A DNA stretch of 64,000 bases from Nocardia sp. (GCF_025465275.1 NZ_JAODNK010000051.1:99657-163656); one strand, 5' to 3'. Shown: positions 43,040-53,006, counted from the stretch's first letter. Numbers and translations: made by a program. The notes: a model not told the origin generated them from the letters alone.

Positions 43040-43780
43040 TTGGCCGCCACCGTCTTCTACCTCGACGAGATCCCCGAGCCGGGTGCCACCGCCGTCCTCG
43101 ACGGCCCGGAGGGTCGCCATGCGGCGACCGTCCGGCGCATCCGGGTCGGCGAGCCCATCACGCTCTCCGACGGGCACGGGATTCTCGCCGATTCGGAAGT
43201 GGTTGCGGCCCAGAAGGATCGACTCGAACTGAAGGTGCTCGAGCGCCGGGTCGCCGAACCGGCGACCCCGCAGGTGACCGTGGTGCAGGCGCTGCCGAAG
43301 TCCGACCGCTCCGAACTGGCGGTCGAACTCATGACCGAGGCCGGGGCCGATGCCATCGTGCCCTGGCAGGCTTCCCGCTGCGTCTCCAACTGGGAGAACA
43401 AGGCGCACAAGGCAGTCGAGAAATGGCGTGCCGCCGCGAAGTCCGCCGCCCGCCAGTCTCGCCGCGCGTACATCCCCGATGTGGCCGATCTGCACAGCAC
43501 CCGCGATCTGGTGACGCTGGTGCGAGAAGCCAAGTCTGGCGGTGCGATTGTCGCCGCCCTGCACGAATCCGGGGCGGGGCGCTTCACCGAGCTTTCCTTC
43601 GACAGCGTGGCCGAGGTCGTGCTCATCGTCGGCCCCGAGGGCGGCCTCGACGATTCCGAACTGAAGGCACTGGCCGAGGCAGGCGCGGATATCGTGCTGC
43701 TCGGCCCGACCGTGCTGCGCACCTCTACCGCTGCCGCGGTCGCGCTGGGTGCGCTCGGCGCATTGACTAAGCGCTGGTAG
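43040..43780 (+). CDS. rsmE: 16S rRNA m3U1498 methyltransferase RsmE
   Basis: This 246-residue SPOUT methyltransferase has an N-terminal PUA-like domain (VFYLDEIPEPGATAVLDGPEGRHAATVRRIRVGE) and a knotted domain with VVQALPKSDRSELAVELMTEAGADAIVPWQ, LIVGPEGGLDDSEL and LGPTVLRTSTAAAVALG. It methylates U1498 in the decoding centre. TTG 43040, four bases after the dnaJ2 stop, is the only suitable start. Its last 21 bases, stop included, are repeated immediately downstream. Confidence 0.9.
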   Translation: MAATVFYLDEIPEPGATAVLDGPEGRHAATVRRIRVGEPITLSDGHGILADSEVVAAQKDRLELKVLERRVAEPATPQVTVVQALPKSDRSELAVELMTEAGADAIVPWQASRCVSNWENKAHKAVEKWRAAAKSAARQSRRAYIPDVADLHSTRDLVTLVREAKSGGAIVAALHESGAGRFTELSFDSVAEVVLIVGPEGGLDDSELKALAEAGADIVLLGPTVLRTSTAAAVALGALGALTKRW

Positions 43781-43801
43781 GCATTGACTAAGCGCTGGTA
43801 G
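43760..43801 (+). repeat. 21-bp tandem duplication of the rsmE 3' end
   Basis: The unit GCATTGACTAAGCGCTGGTA plus G occurs at 43760-43780 and again at 43781-43801. The first copy encodes the last codons and TAG stop of rsmE; the second is beyond the stop. A third, degenerate GGCA/TAGGCA echo follows. Confidence 0.9.
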
Positions 43802-43863
43802 GCAGTGATTCCGCACAAGTAGGCAATTGCCCCGCGCTGATGGAACCGGTCCGCTGAACATCT

Positions 43864-45090
43864 TCAGCCGCGCGCTATTTCGTCCGCCGAGGCCGCGCGA
43901 GATCGGGTGATGAGTACTCCCACCAGTGCGGCGGCGAGTACGAGCAGGACCGCGACGTACGCGGTGAGTCCGGTCCAGCCGTAGCGGCCGTAGGCGATCC
44001 CGCCGACCCCGCCGGCGATCGAACTCCCGAGGTAGTACGCGAACAGGTACAGCGCCGAAGCGGCGGCGCGATTGCCGGTGGCCGCGCTGCCGACCCAGCC
44101 GCTCGCCACCGCGTGGATGGCGAAGAAGCCTGCGGTACACAGCAGTACGCCGAGCAGAATGATCGGCAGCGAGTCGGGCAGGGTGAGCGCCAGGCCGATG
44201 CCCATGGCGAGAATCGATACCGCGAGCACCCGGGACCGTCCGTGCCGGTCGGTCATCCGGCCCGCCGCCGCGGAGGTGACAGTGCCCGCCAGATACAGCA
44301 CGAACACCAATCCCACGGTGGCAGCGGACAATCCGAACGGATCGCGGGTCAGCCGGTAGCCGAGGAAGTTGTAGACCGAGACGAACCCGCCCATCATGAC
44401 GAAGGCCAGTGCGAACAGCGGCAGCAGCGTGCGATCCCGCAGGTGACCCGCGAAATCGGCAGTGAGCGTGCGGATATCGAGCGGCCGAGCGCTGAATCGG
44501 CGCGACGGCGGCAGCATTCGCACGAACATCGCCGCACACAGCGCCGCCGCCACCGCGACGGTCGCCTGACCCCACCGCCACGATCCCACTTCGAGAGTGA
44601 AGGCCGGGATGAGCCGCCCGGCCAGGCCGCCCACGGTGGTGCCCGCGACATAGACGCCCATGGCCGCGCCCAGCCCGGCCGCGCCGATCTCCTCGGCCAG
44701 GTACGCCATCGCCACCGCGGGCACCCCGGCCAGCGCCACGCCCTGCACCGCCCGCCCGGCCAGCAGCACCCCCAGCGACGGGCTGAAGGGCAGCAGCAGC
44801 CCGATCACACTGGCCGCCAGCGCCGAGCCGATCATCATGCGAGTCCGGCCGAACCGGTTCGACAGCACGCTCATCGGCACGATCGCCACCGCCAGCAGTC
44901 CGGTGGTCAGCGATACCGCCAGAGCCGCGTGAGCCGGTGTGGCACCGAAGGCCGCCGACAGACTCGGCAGCAGCGCCTGCGCGCTGTACATCGAGGCGAA
45001 GGTCGTCAGCCCGGCGGCGAAGAGCGCGACCGTGATTCGACGCTCGTGCGCAGCGGTGTCGAGGGGAGCGCGAGCGGCTGCGGTGGTCAT
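43864..45090 (-). CDS. MFS transporter
   Basis: This 408-residue protein has twelve predicted membrane helices and MFS loop motifs: SNRFGRTRMMIGSAL between helices 2 and 3 and TDRHGRSRVLAVSIL in the second half. It should export or import a small solute by proton exchange; the sequence resembles the YnfM/drug-efflux branch, but the substrate is unknown. Divergent from a LysR regulator across 101 bases, a common regulator-transporter layout. Confidence 0.9.
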   Translation of the reverse strand: MTTAAARAPLDTAAHERRITVALFAAGLTTFASMYSAQALLPSLSAAFGATPAHAALAVSLTTGLLAVAIVPMSVLSNRFGRTRMMIGSALAASVIGLLLPFSPSLGVLLAGRAVQGVALAGVPAVAMAYLAEEIGAAGLGAAMGVYVAGTTVGGLAGRLIPAFTLEVGSWRWGQATVAVAAALCAAMFVRMLPPSRRFSARPLDIRTLTADFAGHLRDRTLLPLFALAFVMMGGFVSVYNFLGYRLTRDPFGLSAATVGLVFVLYLAGTVTSAAAGRMTDRHGRSRVLAVSILAMGIGLALTLPDSLPIILLGVLLCTAGFFAIHAVASGWVGSAATGNRAAASALYLFAYYLGSSIAGGVGGIAYGRYGWTGLTAYVAVLLVLAAALVGVLITRSRAASADEIARG

Positions 45091-45191
45091 CTGCCGAGCA
45101 TGGGCGCGCGGTGCTTCGAAAGGAAATGCATAATGATGTCCGAGCTGATGCGTTGACGGTATTAGCCGAGCTATCGGGAGTGAGGTCGACG

Positions 45192-46094
45192 ATGCCGAGT
45201 GATGATCTCCACTGGTTCATCACGCTCGCCGAGCTCGAACGCGTCGGTGCCGCCGCCGAGCGACTGCATCTGACCCAGCCGACGCTCTCCCGCATGCTGG
45301 CCCGCCTGGAACGCCGCCTGGGCGTGCTGCTCTTCGACCGGCACGGAAAACGCCTGACCCTCAACGATTTCGGCCGCGTCTACTACGAGCACGCCCGCCG
45401 CGCCCAGGCCGAACTCGATGCCGCCGCACGCGAACTCGCCGATCTGTCGAATCCCGCAAAAGGCGTGGTGCGACTGGCATTCCAGCATTCCCTGGGCGCG
45501 CGGGTGGTGCCCGAACTCATCGCGGGCTTTCGCCGCCTCTCCGGGCGCATCACCTTCACGCTGAATCAGGACGCCGCCGATGTGGTGACCGCTGCCGTCC
45601 TCGACGGCACCGCCGACCTCGGGCTGGTATCTCCGCGACCCTCGGCCGCCGGGGTGGGGTGGCGGCCGCTGCTGCGCCAGCGCCTGGCGCTCGCCGTGCC
45701 GCCCGACCACCGCCTCGCTACCCGGCGGCAGGTGCGCCTCGCGGAGGTCGCGGACGCCGAATTCATTGCCATGCATCCCGGATTCGGCATGCGCCGCGTC
45801 CTCGACGAGCTCTGCGCCGCAGCCGATTTCCGACCCCGCATCGGTTTCGAGTGCAGCAATCTGGCCACGATCGCGGGCCTGGTCGCAGTGGGTCTGGGGG
45901 TTTCGATACTGCCGCTGGAGTACCCGCCGATGGGTGGCCCGCAACCGGATCCCGCGCTGGTGCCGCTCGTCGATCCGGAGGCGATGCGCGAGGTCGGCCT
46001 GGTGTGGTCGACCGCCGCGACGCCCTCGGAGGCGGTGCGCCGTTTCCGGGATTTCACCTTCGACTGGGCCCAGGTGCGGCCCGGAATCGAATAA
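45192..46094 (+). CDS. LysR family transcriptional regulator
   Basis: This 300-residue LysR protein has an N-terminal helix-turn-helix (LHWFITLAELERVGAAAERLHLTQPTLSRMLARLERRLGVLLFDRHGKRLTLNDFG) and a periplasmic-binding-like effector domain. ATG 45192 is preferred because GAGG precedes it and it gives the family-standard N-terminus; an in-frame codon 27 residues upstream is unsupported. It is divergent from, and probably regulates, the MFS transporter gene. Confidence 0.88.
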   Translation: MPSDDLHWFITLAELERVGAAAERLHLTQPTLSRMLARLERRLGVLLFDRHGKRLTLNDFGRVYYEHARRAQAELDAAARELADLSNPAKGVVRLAFQHSLGARVVPELIAGFRRLSGRITFTLNQDAADVVTAAVLDGTADLGLVSPRPSAAGVGWRPLLRQRLALAVPPDHRLATRRQVRLAEVADAEFIAMHPGFGMRRVLDELCAAADFRPRIGFECSNLATIAGLVAVGLGVSILPLEYPPMGGPQPDPALVPLVDPEAMREVGLVWSTAATPSEAVRRFRDFTFDWAQVRPGIE

Positions 46095-46232
46095 CGTCCA
46101 GGCCGCGAGGGCGCGACGGTCGCGTGTCACCGCTGCTGGTAGCGATCTATTCACTGGGCGGTGTCGGTGGTCGGCGGTAAACTTCCATCAAAGAAGTAGC
46201 GCTCGAGACCGGGAAGCAGGCCATAGCGACTT

Positions 46233-47339
46233 TTGAGAACACCAGGCGAAATCGGCGATCAGAGTGCCCCTACGGCAGGCATCGGCGCCGGCGACAATGG
46301 GTCCGGGCCGGCGGGCCGGACCGTTCGTTCCAGCATCGAATTGGAACCGGAGTCGGTGTTCGGCTTCCTGGGTTCGGCCGATGAGAACCTGCGTGAACTC
46401 GAGCGGCTTCTCGATGCTGATATCCATGTGCGCGGCAATTCCGTCACGCTGACCGGCAGACCGGCCGACATCGCCCTCGCGGAACGTGTCATCGCCCAGC
46501 TGGTGGCGCTGACCGCCCGCAATAAGGTGGTCACGCCGGAAGCCGTGCGGCACACCTACTCGATGCTCACCGAGGGTTCCTCGGACTCTCCGGCGGAGGT
46601 GCTGAGCCTCGACATCCTGTCCCGGCGCGGCAAGACCATCCGGCCGAAGACGTTGAACCAGAAGCACTATGTCGATGCCATCGACAAGCACACCATCGTG
46701 TTCGGCGTCGGTCCGGCCGGTACCGGTAAGACGTACCTGGCCATGGCGAAGGCCGTGCAGGCGCTGCAGGCCAAACAGGTCAGCCGCATCATTCTCACGC
46801 GGCCGGCGGTCGAGGCGGGTGAGCGGCTGGGCTTCCTGCCCGGCACGCTCAACGACAAGATCGACCCGTACCTGCGCCCGCTCTACGACGCGCTGCACGA
46901 CATGATGGATCCCGAGGCCATTCCGAAGCTGATGGCCGCGGGTGTCATCGAGGTCGCGCCGCTGGCGTACATGCGTGGTCGCTCGCTCAATGACGCGTTC
47001 ATCATTCTGGACGAGGCGCAGAACACCACTGCCGAGCAGATGAAGATGTTCCTCACCCGCCTGGGCTTCGGTTCGAAAATGGTGGTGACCGGCGATGTCA
47101 GTCAGGTGGACCTACCCACCGGTGCCCGCTCGGGACTACGGGCGGCCACCGAGATCCTGACGGATGTCGACGATATTGCGATCTCCTACCTGACCAGCAG
47201 TGATGTGGTTCGTCACCGACTGGTCGCGGAGATTGTGGACGCCTACGACCGGTACGAGAACGACACTCGCCCGCAGGTCGCCCACTACCCGGGCAACCGG
47301 GCGCAGCGGCGTGCAGCGAGCCGGGAGGGGCGCCACTGA
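46233..47339 (+). CDS. phoH: PhoH family ATPase
   Basis: This 368-residue ATPase has an N-terminal KH-like segment ([34 protein letters not shown]) and a PhoH domain with Walker [32 protein letters not shown] and Walker [10 protein letters not shown]. It is RNA-related, probably a helicase-type ATPase working with YbeY, encoded 22 bases downstream. The start is TTG 46233; no better codon lies nearby. Gene order matches Rv2368c-Rv2367c. Confidence 0.93.
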   Translation: MRTPGEIGDQSAPTAGIGAGDNGSGPAGRTVRSSIELEPESVFGFLGSADENLRELERLLDADIHVRGNSVTLTGRPADIALAERVIAQLVALTARNKVVTPEAVRHTYSMLTEGSSDSPAEVLSLDILSRRGKTIRPKTLNQKHYVDAIDKHTIVFGVGPAGTGKTYLAMAKAVQALQAKQVSRIILTRPAVEAGERLGFLPGTLNDKIDPYLRPLYDALHDMMDPEAIPKLMAAGVIEVAPLAYMRGRSLNDAFIILDEAQNTTAEQMKMFLTRLGFGSKMVVTGDVSQVDLPTGARSGLRAATEILTDVDDIAISYLTSSDVVRHRLVAEIVDAYDRYENDTRPQVAHYPGNRAQRRAASREGRH

Positions 47340-47361
47340 GCTCGGCCGATAGGCTGGGCGG

Positions 47362-47928
47362 GTGAGTATCGAGATCGCCAACGAATCGGGTATCGAAGTA
47401 TCCGAAGAGGAACTGATCAGCGTCGCGCGGTTCGCGATCGGTCAGATGGATGTGCATTCGGCCGCCGAGCTGTCGATGGTGCTGGTCGATCTCGACACCA
47501 TGGCAGACCTGCACATGCGCTGGATGGACCTGCCGGGTCCGACCGATGTCATGTCCTTTCCCATGGACGAGCTGGAGCCCGGCGGGCGTCCCGACGCCGC
47601 CGAGCCCGGCCCGTCCATGCTCGGGGATATCGTGCTGTGCCCCGAATTCGCGGCGCAGCAGGCCGAGAAGGCCGGCCATGCCATGGACCACGAACTCGCC
47701 CTGCTGACCGTGCACGGCGTCCTCCACCTGCTCGGCTACGACCATGCCGAGCCGGAGGAGGAGAAGGAAATGTTCGCGCTGCAGGCCTCGCTGCTCGAAG
47801 GCTGGTACGAGAGCGTGCGCGAGGCGCAGCACCGCGCCGAGCTCGCCGAACGTGATGCACAACGGGATGCACGACTGCTGGGTAAGACCGGATTCACCGC
47901 ACCCGGTGATCCGCTGGATCCCGCGTGA
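47362..47928 (+). CDS. ybeY: rRNA maturation endoribonuclease YbeY
   Basis: This 188-residue metalloprotein has the zinc motif [11 protein letters not shown] and the [17 protein letters not shown] block of the family. YbeY takes part in 16S rRNA 3' maturation and ribosome quality control. The C-terminal 35 residues are a charged extension ([22 protein letters not shown]). Start GTG 47362; the stop overlaps the next start by four bases (GTGA). Confidence 0.95.
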   Translation: MSIEIANESGIEVSEEELISVARFAIGQMDVHSAAELSMVLVDLDTMADLHMRWMDLPGPTDVMSFPMDELEPGGRPDAAEPGPSMLGDIVLCPEFAAQQAEKAGHAMDHELALLTVHGVLHLLGYDHAEPEEEKEMFALQASLLEGWYESVREAQHRAELAERDAQRDARLLGKTGFTAPGDPLDPA

Positions 47929-49247
47929 ATTCGTTCGTCCTCTTGCTGCTGGCGATAATTTTGGTGCCCGCCGGCGGTGTGTTCGCCGCGCTGGATTCGG
48001 CGTTGAATACGATTTCCCCTGCGCGGGTGGACGATCTGGTCCGGGCCGATCGGACGGGTGCGGCGCGATTGGCGCGCATCATCGCCGATCGGCCGCGCTA
48101 TGTGAACCTCATGGTGCTGCTGCGCGTGCTGTGCGAGATCACCTCGACGGTGCTGCTGGCGGCGGTGCTCATGGATTGGCTGCCCGAGGTGACGGCGCTG
48201 GTGGTCACCGCGGCCGTCATGGTGCTGGTGGACTATCTGGTCATCGGTGTCGGGCCGCGCACGCTGGGTCGCCAGCACGCGTATTCGCTGGCGCTGGGCG
48301 CCTCGCTGCCGCTGCAGGCCATCGGCACGCTGCTCGGCCCGATCAGCCGATTGCTGATTCTGCTCGGTAATGCGATCACTCCCGGTAGGGGATTTCGCAA
48401 CGGCCCCTTCGCTTCCGAGATCGAGCTGCGCGAAGTGGTGGATCTGGCCGGTGAGCGCGGTGTGGTGGATGCCGAGGAACGCCGCATGATCCAGTCGGTG
48501 TTCGAACTCGGCGAGACGGCCGCCCGCGCGGTCATGGTCCCGCGTACCGAGATGGTCTGGATCGAGTCGGATAAGACTGCGGCGCAGGCGATGTCGCTGG
48601 CGGTACGGTCCGGTCATTCGCGAATTCCGGTGGTGGGGGAGAACGTCGACGACATTCTCGGTGTCGTGTATCTGAAAGACCTTGTCCCGTATGCGGATCG
48701 GGCCAAGAAGGTGCATGTGCGCGAGGTGATGCGGCCGGCGATCTTCGTACCGGACTCCAAGCCCCTGGATGCGCTGCTCGACGAAATGCAGCGCCACCGC
48801 AACCATATGGCGGTGCTGGTGGACGAGTACGGCGGCATTGCCGGGCTGGTCACCATCGAGGATGTACTGGAGGAGATCGTCGGCGAGATCGCCGATGAAT
48901 ACGACACCGACGAGACCGCGCCGGTCGAGGAGATCGGGCACGGGAAATACCGTGTCTCGGCGCGACTTCCGGTCGAGGACCTCGGCGACCTGTTCGGTCT
49001 GGAGATCGACGACGAAGACGTCGACACCGTCGGCGGCCTGCTCGCGCATGCGCTGGGCCGCGTGCCGCTGCCGGGTTCCAAGGCTGTGATCCACGGCTTG
49101 CAATTGCGGGGTGAGGGCGGCTCGGACGCGCGCGGCCGGGTGCGCGTGCACACGGTGGTGGTGCGGCGAGCCCCGGAGAAGACCAAAAACGAAGCGGCCG
49201 AAGGTAAGCCGGACGGCGCACTGGAAGATGGAGAGACCGATGACTGA
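47925..49247 (+). CDS. CNNM/CorC-type membrane protein with CBS pair
   Basis: This 440-residue protein has an N-terminal DUF21 membrane domain of about four helices (residues 1-150), two CBS domains ([15 protein letters not shown] ... [23 protein letters not shown] and [58 protein letters not shown]) and a C-terminal CorC/HlyC domain. Homologues are linked to magnesium or other cation transport. It follows ybeY with a four-base overlap, as in Rv2367c-Rv2366c. Confidence 0.92.
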   Translation: MNSFVLLLLAIILVPAGGVFAALDSALNTISPARVDDLVRADRTGAARLARIIADRPRYVNLMVLLRVLCEITSTVLLAAVLMDWLPEVTALVVTAAVMVLVDYLVIGVGPRTLGRQHAYSLALGASLPLQAIGTLLGPISRLLILLGNAITPGRGFRNGPFASEIELREVVDLAGERGVVDAEERRMIQSVFELGETAARAVMVPRTEMVWIESDKTAAQAMSLAVRSGHSRIPVVGENVDDILGVVYLKDLVPYADRAKKVHVREVMRPAIFVPDSKPLDALLDEMQRHRNHMAVLVDEYGGIAGLVTIEDVLEEIVGEIADEYDTDETAPVEEIGHGKYRVSARLPVEDLGDLFGLEIDDEDVDTVGGLLAHALGRVPLPGSKAVIHGLQLRGEGGSDARGRVRVHTVVVRRAPEKTKNEAAEGKPDGALEDGETDD

Positions 49248-49650
49248 ACTGGATGCCGAGGACAACAAGCTGTTGATCCTCGCGCGCGGCGCGATGGGCC
49301 GCACCGGCGGCAGCGCGGGCGCGGCGGTGCGCGATACCGATGGGCGCACCTACGCTGCCGGTGAGGTGGGTCTGGCGAGTTTGAAGCTGACGGCTTTGCA
49401 GGCGGCGGTGGCGGCCGCGATCTCCAGTGGCGCAGAGGGTTTCGAGGCCGCGGTAGTGGTGGCGGGCCGGTTCTCCGATCCCGGTATCCCGGCGGTGCGT
49501 GAGGTGTCGGCGGCGGCGCGGATCGTTTTCACCGATGCCAAGGGCGCGGTGTTCGAGGTAGTGGAGGAGCCGGTCGAAGGCGACCCGGCACAGCGGACGG
49601 GCATTCCTGAGGGCTTCGATCTGGAGACCGAGTCGGAGGTATTCGAGTGA
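49240..49650 (+). CDS. Degenerate cytidine-deaminase-like protein (Rv2365c-like)
   Basis: This 136-residue protein keeps the cytidine deaminase scaffold: [37 protein letters not shown] aligns by eye with Cdd sequences. The catalytic C/H-A-E is replaced by A-L-Q and there is no later P-C-x-x-C, so it cannot bind the zinc and should be inactive. ATG 49240 overlaps the preceding gene by eight bases, and its own stop overlaps era (GTGA). The conserved position before era suggests a binding or ribosome-related role. Confidence 0.75.
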   Translation: MTELDAEDNKLLILARGAMGRTGGSAGAAVRDTDGRTYAAGEVGLASLKLTALQAAVAAAISSGAEGFEAAVVVAGRFSDPGIPAVREVSAAARIVFTDAKGAVFEVVEEPVEGDPAQRTGIPEGFDLETESEVFE

Positions 49651-50591
49651 GCAGCAGCAAAGACGTATTCCGTTCGGGCTTCGTGTGTTTCGTGGGACGG
49701 CCGAATACCGGCAAGTCCACACTGACCAATGCCATGGTGGGGCAGAAGATCGCCATCACCTCGTCGCGCCCGCAGACCACCCGGCACACCATTCGCGGCA
49801 TCGTGCACCGCGAGCACGCGCAGCTCATTCTGGTGGACACCCCCGGCCTGCACCGGCCGCGCACGCTGCTCGGTCAGCGGCTCAATGACCTGGTGCGCGA
49901 TACGTATACCGAGGTCGATGTGATCGCCCTCTGCATTCCGGCGGATGAGAAGATCGGCCCCGGCGACCGCTGGATCGTGGAGCAGATCCGGCTGATGGCT
50001 CCCAAGACCAAGCTCATGGGGGTGCTCACCAAGATCGACAAGGTGAGCCGCGATCAGATCGCGCAGAAGCTTTTACTGCTCTCCGAACTACTCGGTCCGG
50101 CCTCGGAAATCGTGCCGGTCTCGGCGGTGAAGGGTGAGCAGGTCGAGGTCCTGGTCGATGTCATCGCCTCGCAGATGGCCGAGGGCCCGGCCTTCTACCC
50201 CGACGGCGACCTCACCGACGAGCCCGAGGAAACCCTCATGGCCGAGCTCATTCGCGAGGCGGCGCTGGAGGGTCTGGACAACGAACTCCCGCACTCGCTC
50301 GCGGTCGTGATCGAGGATGTGCTCGAGCGCGAGGAGAACGAGGACACGGCGACCGACGGCACGCGCACGCACGAGGGCATGCTCGACGTGCACGCGCTGC
50401 TCTACGTGGAGCGCCCCAGCCAGAAGGCCATCATCATCGGCCGCGGCGGCGCTCGCCTCAAGGAGATCGGCACCAACGCCCGCCTGCAGATCGAAAAGAT
50501 CCTCGGCACCCGCATCTTCCTGCACCTGCACGTCAAGGTCGCCAAGGATTGGCAGCGCGACCCCAAACAGCTCGGCAAGCTCGGCTTCTGA
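49647..50591 (+). CDS. era: GTPase Era
   Basis: This 314-residue ribosome-assembly GTPase has G1 GRPNTGKS, G2-region TSSRPQTTRHTIRG, G3 DTPGLH, G4 TKID and a C-terminal KH domain (AIIIGRGGARLKEIGTNARLQIEKILGTRIFLHLHVKV). It binds the 3' end of 16S rRNA. GTG 49647 overlaps the preceding stop by four bases. Confidence 0.96.
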   Translation: MSSSKDVFRSGFVCFVGRPNTGKSTLTNAMVGQKIAITSSRPQTTRHTIRGIVHREHAQLILVDTPGLHRPRTLLGQRLNDLVRDTYTEVDVIALCIPADEKIGPGDRWIVEQIRLMAPKTKLMGVLTKIDKVSRDQIAQKLLLLSELLGPASEIVPVSAVKGEQVEVLVDVIASQMAEGPAFYPDGDLTDEPEETLMAELIREAALEGLDNELPHSLAVVIEDVLEREENEDTATDGTRTHEGMLDVHALLYVERPSQKAIIIGRGGARLKEIGTNARLQIEKILGTRIFLHLHVKVAKDWQRDPKQLGKLGF

Positions 50592-50654
50592 TTCCGCCGC
50601 AGCCCCCGGACTCACGGAACCTGCGGAATCTGCGGAAGCTTGGGGGCATCCCCG

Positions 50655-50750
50655 CCCGTCATCCCGGCATGCTTTTGGCCGGGATCCACCCAACTCGGCT
50701 GAGCCGCATCGGGTCTGGATCCCGGCCAAAAACGCGCCGGGATGACGGGG
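50655..50750. repeat. Palindromic intergenic element with 34-bp arms
   Basis: The left arm (50655-50688) and right arm (50717-50750) are reverse complements except at three positions, around a 28-base loop. The inner 16 bp, TTTTGGCCGGGATCCA, are perfect, and the outer part begins CCCGTCATCCCGGC. It resembles dispersed REP/MITE-like palindromes of GC-rich bacteria and could also terminate era transcription. Confidence 0.8.
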
Positions 50751-50852
50751 TGGGTCAGGCGGCGGGGTGACTCATGCGGCGGGGTGGGTCAGGCGGCGGG
50801 GTGACTCATGCGGCGGGGTGACTCATGCGACGGGGTGGGTCAGGCGGCGGGG
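50751..50852. repeat. Six 17-bp tandem repeats abutting the palindrome
   Basis: Units start at 50751, 50768, 50785, 50802, 50819 and 50836. Two variants alternate, GTGGGTCAGGCGGCGGG and GTGACTCATGCGGCGGG, with one base change in unit 5. The last unit contains the stop codon (50840-50842) and final codons of the amidase gene, so the array looks like an outward expansion of that gene's 3' end. Confidence 0.9.
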
Positions 50853-52258
50853 TTCCACCAGGGCGTCGGCCGGTGTTTGTGCCACTCGAGTTCGGCTTCG
50901 AGTTGGGCTGCGACGGAGACGAGTAGGGGTTCGGAGTTGGCGGGGCCCATGAGTTGGGCGCCGACCGGGAGGCCGGTGTCGGTGAAGCCTGCGGGGACAT
51001 TGACCGAGGGCCAGCCGAGGACGTTCCAGGGCCAGGTGTAGGGGCAGGCGGTGGTGATGAGCTGGTCTGTGGCCCAGGAGCTGATGTTGTCGATGTCGTG
51101 GACACCGGGCGGCGGGGTGGCGGTGGTGGGGGCCAGGACCACGTCGTAGTTGTCGAAGAAGCGGCCGATTCGCCTGCGCAGCAAGGGTTCTGCCCGGCGG
51201 GCGGCGAAGAGCGCGGGGGAGAGGATGCGGCCGGTGAGCGCATTGTGTGTGGTGCGCGGGTCGACCTCGGCACCGGGCATGCGGTTCAGGACCTCGCGGA
51301 TGCCGACCATGGAGCGGGGGAGGAAGGTCGCGCCGAGCAGTACGCCGTAGTGCAGATCCGCGATGGTGACCTCGTGGCCGAGGCGGCGCAGGGCATCGGC
51401 GGTCGCGTGCACCCGCGCCTGTACCTCACGATCGAGTTCGGTCTTGATGGCGGTGAACGGAGTTCGCAGCGAGAGCGCGATGCGCAGCCGGCCCGGATCG
51501 CGGCCGACCGCCTCGGAGACGCGCACGGCGGGCGGGGTGTGCAGATCACCCGGGTGCGGTCCGGCGGCGATGTCCAGCAGTAGCGCGGCATCGGCGACGG
51601 TGCGCGCCAGCGGCCCGTTCACGGTGAGGCCGTAGAACGCCTCGGGCAGCGGCCAGGTGGAAATGCGCCCGCGCTGCGGTTTGATGCCCACCAGATTGTT
51701 CCAGGCCGCGGGGATGCGCACGGAGCCCGCACCGTCGGAACCCAGTGCGGCGGGCACCAATCCGGCCGCGACGGCCGCCGCCGAACCGCCGGACGAGCCG
51801 CCCGGCGTGTGCTCGGCGCTCCACGGATTCCGGGTGTGCCCGAAGGCCTCCGCACTGGTGAACGGCAGCTGCCCGAGCTCGCAGGTATTGGTCTTGCCGA
51901 CGATCACCGCACCGGCGGCCCGCAGTCGCCGAACCGATTCGGCGTCTTCGGTTTTCACCGGGAAGTCGCCGCCGCATCCGAAAGCCGTTGGGCTACCGGC
52001 GATATCGGTGTCGTCCTTGATGGCCAGCGGAACTCCGAGCAGCGGCGCGCGCTCCCCGGCGGCGAGCCGGCGGTCGGCGTCAGCGGCTTCGATCAGCGCC
52101 TGTTCGCGCCGCACGATCCGAAATGCATTGAGCCCGGCCTGACTTGCGTCGATCGCATTGAGCGCGGCGGTCGTCGCCGCTATCGAGGTGATCTTCCCCT
52201 GTGTCAATGCTGTCGCGAGTTGCGCCAGCCCGAGTTCGTTTACCGACGCCGTCGTCAT
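50840..52258 (-). CDS. Amidase signature enzyme (AmiA2-like)
   Basis: This 472-residue amidase has the Ser-cisSer-Lys catalytic set: Lys in LLGVPLAIKDDTDI and the two Ser in the signature TPGGSSGGSAAAVAAGLVPAALGSDGAGSVRIPA. It hydrolyses an amide of unknown structure. Position between era and recO, on the opposite strand, matches amiA2 (Rv2363) in M. tuberculosis. ATG 52258 is chosen over an in-frame start 27 codons upstream. The 3' end lies in a 17-bp repeat array. Confidence 0.9.
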   Translation of the reverse strand: MTTASVNELGLAQLATALTQGKITSIAATTAALNAIDASQAGLNAFRIVRREQALIEAADADRRLAAGERAPLLGVPLAIKDDTDIAGSPTAFGCGGDFPVKTEDAESVRRLRAAGAVIVGKTNTCELGQLPFTSAEAFGHTRNPWSAEHTPGGSSGGSAAAVAAGLVPAALGSDGAGSVRIPAAWNNLVGIKPQRGRISTWPLPEAFYGLTVNGPLARTVADAALLLDIAAGPHPGDLHTPPAVRVSEAVGRDPGRLRIALSLRTPFTAIKTELDREVQARVHATADALRRLGHEVTIADLHYGVLLGATFLPRSMVGIREVLNRMPGAEVDPRTTHNALTGRILSPALFAARRAEPLLRRRIGRFFDNYDVVLAPTTATPPPGVHDIDNISSWATDQLITTACPYTWPWNVLGWPSVNVPAGFTDTGLPVGAQLMGPANSEPLLVSVAAQLEAELEWHKHRPTPWWNPAA

Positions 52259-52339
52259 GGTGAGTCCCGTCTCCCTGCCGTTCGCTGGGAAACGTAGCGC
52301 GATTCTGGTCACACGTCCAGCGAGGATGGCGCCGCGCAT

Positions 52340-52846
52340 TCACACAGGCAGGAGGACCTGCTCGAGCTCGAGCAGTTGCTGTTTGCGTTCCAGTCCGCCG
52401 GAGTAGCCCGTGAGTGAACCGCCCGCTGCGATCACCCGATGGCAGGGCCGCACCACGAGCAGCGGATTCGCGCCGATTGCGGCCGCCACGGCGCGGACGC
52501 GCTCACGCGGCGCTCCGATCCGTGCGGCTATCTCGCCATAGGTGACGGTGACGCCGTACGGGATCTCGTCGAGCGCCCGCCATACGCGCCGCTGGAAATC
52601 GGTTCCGCTGTCCGCGAATTCGATATCGAAGCGGGTGTCGACGCCGGCGAAGTACGCCCGCAGCTGAACCGCGATCGGGACGAACGCGCAGGCGTCCTCG
52701 ATCCATTCGGGTCGTACGGCGATTCCGCCTCGCTGTCCCGGCACGGACAGAGAGGTCAGGGCGATCCCACCCGGCGCGGTCTCCGAGCGTTCTCCGGCCA
52801 GCAGCAGGGCGCCGAGCGGGCTGTCGATTCTCGCGTACACGGTCAT
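52340..52846 (-). CDS. ogt: Methylated-DNA-protein-cysteine methyltransferase
   Basis: This 168-residue suicide DNA repair protein has the acceptor Cys135 in RPCHRVIA, the DNA-binding helix-turn-helix region YGVTVTYGEIAARIGAPRERVRAVAAAIGANP, and an N-terminal ribonuclease-H-like domain. It removes methyl groups from O6-methylguanine. GAGGAG lies seven bases before ATG 52846. It is inserted between the amidase and recO relative to the mycobacterial order and is not fused to Ada. Confidence 0.93.
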   Translation of the reverse strand: MTVYARIDSPLGALLLAGERSETAPGGIALTSLSVPGQRGGIAVRPEWIEDACAFVPIAVQLRAYFAGVDTRFDIEFADSGTDFQRRVWRALDEIPYGVTVTYGEIAARIGAPRERVRAVAAAIGANPLLVVRPCHRVIAAGGSLTGYSGGLERKQQLLELEQVLLPV

Positions 52847-53006
52847 GTCCGGTCTCCTCTCGATTGTCGTTCCGCTATCGAATCTGCCCCAGCCGGCCGG
52901 GCTTGACCGGCGGTATTCGGACATGTCGCTGGCCTCACGAACAGCGGTTTCGAAGACGCGAGCGGTGCGGGCGCATTCGGTCGGGAGGGCGTGCGAGACT
53001 GTTGCG

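Noticed and set aside
43022..45364. 780-residue minus-strand frame spanning rsmE, the MFS gene and LysR
   Set aside because: It merges antisense and off-frame sequence of three recognisable genes.
50751..50852. CRISPR-like array
   Set aside because: 17-bp units are contiguous with no spacers and no cas genes nearby.
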